This document shows positions 59,241 to 64,000 of a DNA stretch of 64,000 nucleotides, piece by piece. A program made the translations under genes and the position numbers. The stretch spans positions 1 to 64,000 of the forward strand of contig NZ_BMMZ01000010.1 in NCBI RefSeq assembly GCF_014646195.1, in the 5' to 3' direction. Every line of letters begins with the position of its first letter. Positions within the stretch are counted from its first letter, which is position 1. The stretch is from Microlunatus endophyticus (GTDB lineage Bacteria > Actinomycetota > Actinomycetes > Propionibacteriales > Propionibacteriaceae). The notes beneath the pieces are model-generated. The model had not been told where the DNA came from. It ran no database searches and saw nothing but the letters and a program-made list of their open reading frames with translations.

Positions 59241-60875
59241 ATGAATGGCTTTTGGGACTTTCTAGTCACTCTATCCTGCACCTACGCGACGATCCTTTGC
59301 GCCGTGTACGTTACCTGCGTAGCAATGACGTACGACGAAGGAAGCTTCAAAATATACACCAGCCGAGCTATCCGCGATATGTTGCTGTACCGTCCGTCCG
59401 AAGAGTTCAGGATCTTGAGCGACTTTCAGAGACAACGCCTAAATGAATCTGTACAATCTCTCACTCGCGTAATCAGCCAGGATACCGAGGCATCCGCCAA
59501 TCAAACACGCTTTGTGGCACATCTGAGGCGGAAATCTGTCTCTAGCCATGACATTACGGAGACGATGGCTTCGCTGGATGCGCGTGCCGCGGAAATTGTC
59601 TCCCAAGAATGTTTCACCTTCGACAGTACTCTCAACGATACGGCGACGCTTCCGATAGTCAGGGCCTACAAGACAGCAATGCGTTCCGCGGCATGGCGAC
59701 ATAAGCACATTCTGTGGGCAGGACTCAGAGAGAACATCAAAGAGGTCATTGCCGGCTCTCAGAGACACAGTGTTATGAGTATGCTGGTAACTCTTACGGG
59801 CATTCTGCTTATCACGGGCGCTAAGGTCATCTTTCGCGATCAGATCGAGGTTACTGGAACATTCGTGACGACGATCATGTTCGTCGCGGCAGTCGTCGCG
59901 ATAACCCTGAGCCCGACCATTGTACTTGTAGATGCTATCCGTAAAGAAAACGTACACTCGGGATTCGGTGGCCTCTTACATCCGGGCCAGCAACGGGCTC
60001 TCATTGTAACGCTTCTGGTTGTCGCTATCTTGGGATTTGCCGAATGGTACTTCTTGCCAACCAGTCCACGCCCACAGGAACAACTAACAAACGTACACGA
60101 CGGTTACATCGGTCTTCGAGTTGCTGGCATCCTCGTGGCGCTCCTAATGCTTGCGTTTCTACGCGAACTTGCTAGGTCCGCCCTCGGCGCAATCCGACGA
60201 AATACCGCTCCGCGAGAGTTTCTAAGTCACAAGATAGAACTTGAGCAACGGGCCTCGTACCAACGTCCCCTCAACACGCGGATACTCCAAGCACCCCTCA
60301 GTTCGCGACTAACCACACTTGCGGTGTCTTCGTTTCTGAGCCCAGTCTTGATCTTGCTTTTTGTCGGCTCGATTGCAATTATCATTCATCCGCACGACAC
60401 CCCAACGGCCAGGTTACCGGAATGGGCGATGCTGACGGCAGTGATTTTGCTCTTCTTAGTTGGACCACTGCTCTTCTGTGCTGGGGTCATCAATGCGGAC
60501 TATGAGCGGAGGAAAAGACGCATGCGCTACCGAGATATGGGGATTGAGATCAAAGGCTACTGGCCCCCGTGGATGATGGTCGGCATTTGGCTCGCAGGCT
60601 TGGCACTCTTGACCATGATCGGGAACGCAACTGCACCGGCGGCCAATGAGCTCTCACCTTGGTACCTGATCCTATTCGCCATCGGGGTCATCTGGGCCAT
60701 ATCCCTGATTCCCCTTGCGGTGTGGTGCTACTTCCAGACCGTTCGGCTTCGGAAACAAGATGCGTCGCTGGCGAACGAGGCACGCCTGCTCGTTCGGGAC
60801 GTAGGCCGAACTACACCCGCCCCAAGAAACGGCCAGACCCCCGCGCATGCCGAAAGCGAAAATCGTGACCTCTAA
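59241..60875 (+). CDS. Large membrane protein with internal cytoplasmic region, unknown
   Basis: 544 residues. One N-terminal membrane helix (TYATILCAVYVTCVAM) is followed by about 140 residues of soluble, mostly helical sequence, then roughly eight further spans between residues 175 and 520 and a polar tail. No motif recognised. The coding DNA is clearly less GC-rich than the chromosome side and uses many A/T-ending codons, pointing to foreign origin. The hairpin at 60936-60983 likely ends its transcript. Confidence 0.75.
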   Translation: MNGFWDFLVTLSCTYATILCAVYVTCVAMTYDEGSFKIYTSRAIRDMLLYRPSEEFRILSDFQRQRLNESVQSLTRVISQDTEASANQTRFVAHLRRKSVSSHDITETMASLDARAAEIVSQECFTFDSTLNDTATLPIVRAYKTAMRSAAWRHKHILWAGLRENIKEVIAGSQRHSVMSMLVTLTGILLITGAKVIFRDQIEVTGTFVTTIMFVAAVVAITLSPTIVLVDAIRKENVHSGFGGLLHPGQQRALIVTLLVVAILGFAEWYFLPTSPRPQEQLTNVHDGYIGLRVAGILVALLMLAFLRELARSALGAIRRNTAPREFLSHKIELEQRASYQRPLNTRILQAPLSSRLTTLAVSSFLSPVLILLFVGSIAIIIHPHDTPTARLPEWAMLTAVILLFLVGPLLFCAGVINADYERRKRRMRYRDMGIEIKGYWPPWMMVGIWLAGLALLTMIGNATAPAANELSPWYLILFAIGVIWAISLIPLAVWCYFQTVRLRKQDASLANEARLLVRDVGRTTPAPRNGQTPAHAESENRDL

Positions 60876-60935
60876 AGTTGGCGGAGCCTCGCCTCGTCGC
60901 GCCAGTCCCGTTCGTCCACGTTGCACGTGTCTCCA

Positions 60936-60983
60936 CCCGCCGCCTGAGACACGACCAAGGTCGTACCAGCAGGCGGGTTTCTT
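60936..60983 (+). terminator. Rho-independent terminator
   Basis: CCCGCCGCCTG (60936-60946) can pair with CAGGCGGG (60970-60977), with ACGACC/GGTCGT stacked inside, and is followed by TTTCTT. It lies 60 bases after the large membrane-protein gene. Confidence 0.7.
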
Positions 60984-61233
60984 CCCCCGCAACCGCACCT
61001 GATCCCGAACACCTGATGGGACGGCCCAGACCGGGATGTCGATCACCCGCTCGTTGCGCCAACCGACAGAAGCTCTTTCAGGTCACTCGCCAAAGCCCCG
61101 CTGCATGACCGTGACCCGCCAGCAAGACACCCAAATTGCTGAAGCTAGCTCTATTGGATCAAGGCCGGCGCTCCGCGCCGGCGGCTGCGGTCCGGTGCTC
61201 GCTTCGCTCCGCTCCGGTCCTCGCGGCTCAACG
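60984..61233. repeat. GC-rich hairpin cluster between convergent genes
   Basis: GCCGGCGC and GCGCCGGC (61164-61171, 61175-61182) form a perfect hairpin with a TCC loop, followed by GGTGCTCGCTTCGCTCCGCT and CGGTCCTCGCGGC, a run of short GCTCCG/CGGAGC-like words. In a less GC-rich island this block stands out as REP-like or terminator sequence for the minus-strand gene. Nothing else is seen between the two genes. Confidence 0.5.
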
Positions 61234-62310
61234 TCAATTCCACAGAGGACTCGTCACCCCAGATGAGTCCAGTCTCTTCGCATTCGCTCGCGCAACCACA
61301 GAACCCGCGGATGTCACTGAAACGGCGCCAGCAATCGAGTCCCACCAGGTGATCGCCCGGCGGAACATCGGCGCAGTTTCATCCACCAGTTCGCTAAACC
61401 GACCAAAGGTACTTTCGTCGACCTCGTCGACACCTAGAAGCTTCGCCGCTTCCACCAACGCGCCGCGCACGACCACCGGGACATCTGCTTGTTCGATGCT
61501 CGCACTCCAGGCGCCAAGCCCTGTTGCGGGGAAGCGGACGAACCCTTCTTTCAACTCATGCTCGGTGATAGGAATCCCAACTTTATGCTCGCCACAAATC
61601 CTCGCAACGTCGCGGAAGACTTCTGAGTTCGCCATCGTCCCGTGTGAAAAGTAGCCGGGGACACGCTCAGAAAAGAACGGAATAAACTTCTTTAGCGATC
61701 CAACCTGGTTGGTACGCACACAGTCTAAAATGTCGAGATGATCCAACCATCCCGCATCGCTAGGCATACGGTCCCAGTCGAAAATTGAGGCAATCTTCTC
61801 CATCACGCCGATGCCAACATTCACACTGCCGCTGACCGGATAGAGCATCAAGAAGGTATGGAACGCGGTCAACCCCAGCAGTGCATCGTCATCGAGTTTG
61901 TCGACAATCTCTACCGCTCGATCAATGCCAGCGCGAACCGTCCGACTGCTTCCGCGCTCAATCCGGTCCTCGAGAAGTCGCGCAAGAAGCTCGTAGTCGT
62001 CCCCCCTTTCGGTGCCAGCCGCGCTCTTTTGAGCCTTAGCTACAAGAAGCTGCACGCTTGGCTCTCTAAAGGCGTGAAGAGATTCCTGTTCAGCCAACAA
62101 GTTTATAAGCCTTTCGTCGAACGCCGCGATTCGCCTTTCGGCTTCGGCCCGCGCCTCGACGGTAAAGCTCTCCAGCGCGTCGCGAATAAGTCCGCGCGCT
62201 ATCTCGCGTGCACGTTCTTCTGTTATGCCCGCATAATAATCACCCTGGACGACAATCTGCGTGGAATTATCTCCGGCACTTTGACTTTGCTTATTTCGGG
62301 GTGGGATCAT
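61234..62310 (-). CDS. LPO_1073/Vpar_1526-like protein with SAGDN motif
   Basis: 358 residues from the ATG at 62310, which has AAGGCGG six bases upstream; the longer frame to 62463 would overlap the upstream gene. The N terminus SQSAGDNSTQIVVQGDYYAG (residues 8-27) is a short beta-like motif; then comes GITEERAREIARGLIRDALE, a helical region and an all-alpha C-terminal domain. It resembles proteins annotated LPO_1073/Vpar_1526 family, of unknown function, often on mobile DNA. It overlaps the small membrane gene by 20 bases. Confidence 0.72.
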   Translation of the reverse strand: MIPPRNKQSQSAGDNSTQIVVQGDYYAGITEERAREIARGLIRDALESFTVEARAEAERRIAAFDERLINLLAEQESLHAFREPSVQLLVAKAQKSAAGTERGDDYELLARLLEDRIERGSSRTVRAGIDRAVEIVDKLDDDALLGLTAFHTFLMLYPVSGSVNVGIGVMEKIASIFDWDRMPSDAGWLDHLDILDCVRTNQVGSLKKFIPFFSERVPGYFSHGTMANSEVFRDVARICGEHKVGIPITEHELKEGFVRFPATGLGAWSASIEQADVPVVVRGALVEAAKLLGVDEVDESTFGRFSELVDETAPMFRRAITWWDSIAGAVSVTSAGSVVARANAKRLDSSGVTSPLWN

Positions 62311-62512
62311 CAGGTTCCGCCTTGTTTGCGCCGCGCAACCGATCGCGGCCAACGTAGTCACGACCGACCTGCATCTGATTAGCATTGTCCCCGGCAGATT
62401 GGCGCTGGTGATAGCGTCGAGCTGCGATTCGATAGCCTGCGGCTCCGCCACCAGCTCCGCCAACGATTATGCCTACGATCAGCGTACCTAGACCGTCGAA
62501 AAACCAATGCAC
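62291..62512 (-). CDS. Small membrane protein with the same SAGDN motif
   Basis: 73 residues. One membrane helix rich in glycine (TLIVGIIVGGAGGGAAGY, about 10-27), then RQSAGDNANQMQVGRDYVG (37-55), nearly the same motif as the N terminus of the overlapping downstream protein, and a polar tail. The GTG at 62512 has AGGAGG four bases upstream. The shared motif suggests the two proteins assemble through it, with this one as the membrane anchor; this is inference. Confidence 0.68.
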   Translation of the reverse strand: MHWFFDGLGTLIVGIIVGGAGGGAAGYRIAARRYHQRQSAGDNANQMQVGRDYVGRDRLRGANKAEPDDPTPK

Positions 62513-62967
62513 AGCGCCTCCTAATGCTTGCTGCGCGTATCATTACGCAACTAGCATGCTACTGCCTCATCCTCTTTGTGGTCAGCTGATTCGCCCAATC
62601 GCTCGCGGCATGGATCCCGACCCCCGACGCGGCAGCCCAAGTCCTCAGCCAGCCCGACACGCTAGCCCCCAAAACCCAAGTGAGAGAGAGTACCGACCAT
62701 GTTGGCTAGCAGGGTCGGCACGAGACCAGGGTTACGGCGGCCTACTGCAAGTTAACGTTCACTCTCTGCGGCGCCCCACAAGTTTGTCGGGATGGATCTC
62801 GGCGCACCTCCACAGACCCGGATCTGCGTCAAAGGCCCGTAAGCCTGAGTCCACCTAGTGTTCCGCGGCGCAACCATCCGTTCGGATTCTCGTCAGATTC
62901 CGGCCCAAGGGAGCGCCCGCCGTCCTAGGCTGTCAGCCATCGTAACGATGGACGGGGGCCGCAAGAC
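62513..62967. other. Divergent intergenic region with two inverted repeats
   Basis: About 455 bases without a gene. GCGTATCATTACGC (62535-62548, five-base arms) lies 22 bases before the small membrane gene. CCATCGT-A-ACGATGG (62937-62951) lies 16 bases before the plus-strand ATG, just after a possible -10 TAGGCT (62926-62931). Both could be operators. Confidence 0.45.
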
Positions 62968-64000
62968 ATGTGGTTGCGATTCACGTACTTCTGCGTAATC
63001 TACGCAGCGCTGATATGTATCGGACTCTTGCGACGGAGGCTCCGGAGATATGCGCGATGGCCAGACATTTTAGGAAATCAAACTCTTAGCAGCATAGTTC
63101 TTGGCACATTCCTCTACGCGCTTGCATGGGTTTGGACCGGACACTACCGGGCCGACGGACTGTTGGCAATCTGGCTCGTACCAGTCATCGCTGGGCTGTT
63201 CTTTTCCGCGATTATAAAAAAGGAGCATCCTGCGGCTGAGTCATGGGCGATCGTAGGGGCGAATATACTACGTGAGTTCTATATCAAGTCGACGGCGCAG
63301 CAGGTGGCTCGGATCGCAGTCGCGGCCATAGCGCACCTGCTGGTTGCGACCTTACTACTCGTTACTATCACTCTCTGGCGACCCGTCGCGACCTACGAGA
63401 CCGCCCTTTCGGTTGCGGGGCTGGTCGCCACCTGCTTTTACATGCTTGGCAGTATATATTCCGTTCCGTTCATGCTAAACCCTCTGCTACCGCAGGCTGC
63501 CCGTCTCAGATTGATGGCTACAGTCTGCATGCCCGTAACAGTGGTACTTACTCTTCTTTTTATGGGGAACCAAGACTGGCCGCTCGCCATCCACATCACA
63601 GTCGGGACGACTTCGTTAGCGGTGAATTGCCTGATCCCGCTTGCATTACTCATTATGGCGGGCTTGAATGTCGGTCCTGCGGTACGCGGTGATCAACGTC
63701 GCATTGCAACAGAGCAGCACATGCTCGAGTGGCAGAGAAGATATTGCGAGCGGGCATCCCTTGAGATCCGAGGATTGCAACTCGCTCAAGGCTCCTCGGT
63801 AAGCATTCCTGCTTATGATTTGGCTTGCACACTAGATACTCAGTTGCAGAACCAATGGGTGTCGATTGTTCCTCTGGCCAATATGCCCGGACTTGCTCAA
63901 ACCGCAGAGTTTATCGACAACTGCTCGACACAGGTCCAACTCCTCCGCCGCGCATCACTTTACGCTCCTTTCATACTCAGCATGAAAGTCGCACAAGAAC
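62968..64000 (+). CDS. Membrane protein, unknown, cut by the window edge
   Basis: Open from the ATG at 62968 to the end of the window, at least 344 residues. It starts MWLRFTYFCVIYAALICIGL (membrane helix), and further spans follow near residues 45-60, 70-85, 115-135, 145-165, 180-200 and 205-225; after residue 235 the sequence is soluble and helical. Not recognised. Codons such as TTA, ATA and CTA are common, unlike the chromosome side, so it is probably acquired DNA. GGGGG lies eight bases upstream. Confidence 0.7.
   Translation, partial: MWLRFTYFCVIYAALICIGLLRRRLRRYARWPDILGNQTLSSIVLGTFLYALAWVWTGHYRADGLLAIWLVPVIAGLFFSAIIKKEHPAAESWAIVGANILREFYIKSTAQQVARIAVAAIAHLLVATLLLVTITLWRPVATYETALSVAGLVATCFYMLGSIYSVPFMLNPLLPQAARLRLMATVCMPVTVVLTLLFMGNQDWPLAIHITVGTTSLAVNCLIPLALLIMAGLNVGPAVRGDQRRIATEQHMLEWQRRYCERASLEIRGLQLAQGSSVSIPAYDLACTLDTQLQNQWVSIVPLANMPGLAQTAEFIDNCSTQVQLLRRASLYAPFILSMKVAQE

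Larger units (their letters stand above)
46709..64000. mobile_element. AICE (pSAM2-like) at tRNA-Ser, right end not seen
   Basis: Core modules at 46750-53767 are integrase, excisionase, HUH-type Rep, FtsK-like Tra, two small proteins (one Pra-like), a GntR/KorSA-like repressor and Nudix proteins (Pif-like). This is the recognised gene set of actinomycete integrative and conjugative elements, which replicate after excision and transfer double-stranded DNA through the FtsK-like pump. From about 54,000 the DNA is less GC-rich and carries presumed cargo. Without attR the right border is unknown; the cargo could also be older islands. Confidence 0.75.

Overview
The window is high-GC, densely coded DNA from an actinomycete. 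Many GTG starts, 1-4 base start/stop overlaps, an F420-type luciferase-like enzyme, a mycothiol-type maleylpyruvate isomerase fold, several Tat-type lipoproteins and the dnaX-ybaB-recR block with a nearby SRP RNA all fit. The style (many sugar ABC cassettes without their own ATPase, a pSAM2-like element) suggests Propionibacteriales, perhaps a Microlunatus-like soil or plant-associated organism; that genus guess is inference.

Positions 1-46,600 look like chromosome. In order: a left edge with 24-base tandem repeats; a sugar ABC operon ending in its ROK regulator (870-5275, minus); an F420 enzyme and an esterase; a complete peptide/oligosaccharide ABC operon (7577-12785, plus); an archaeal-type aspartyl-tRNA synthetase behind a T-box leader (13465-14980, minus) divergent from a short-chain dehydrogenase; an arabinoside/galactoside operon (16977-23784: binding protein, two permeases, GH51, GH2) with a LacI regulator and a double LacI-type operator lying on its promoter; a copper pair (CopA and a CopD-CtaG fusion); an SMP-30 lactonase; a two-subunit CoA transferase; small membrane proteins; aspartate kinase; a Gfo/Idh dehydrogenase; an ArsR-AHSA1-VOC operon whose middle gene is frameshifted; recR, ybaB and dnaX; two membrane/propeller proteins, a HAD phosphatase, the SRP RNA, two DUF1707 proteins and tRNA-Ser(GGA).

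Positions 46,709-64,000 are accessory. An integrase lies 41 bases past the tRNA-Ser 3' end and is followed by the gene set of an actinomycete integrative and conjugative element (AICE) of the pSAM2 type: int, xis, a hairpin, Rep, FtsK-like Tra, two small plasmid proteins including a Pra-like activator, a GntR/KorSA-like repressor and two Nudix proteins, the first degenerate and Pif-like. Beyond this core the sequence is less GC-rich and looks like a cargo or defence island: a small ORF followed by an AAA ATPase and an HNH nuclease (Septu-like), meeting tail to tail a TcmP/DUF5131 three-Cys pair; a large membrane protein; a two-gene unit whose proteins share an SAGDN..Q..DY motif; and a membrane protein running off the right edge. 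No second att site was found, so the right border of the element is not known.

The strongest observations are the aspartate T-box leader with GAC specifier and TGGC bulge, the AICE with its hairpin between rep and xis, the Septu-like module with its leader ORF, and the SAGDN twin-gene unit.
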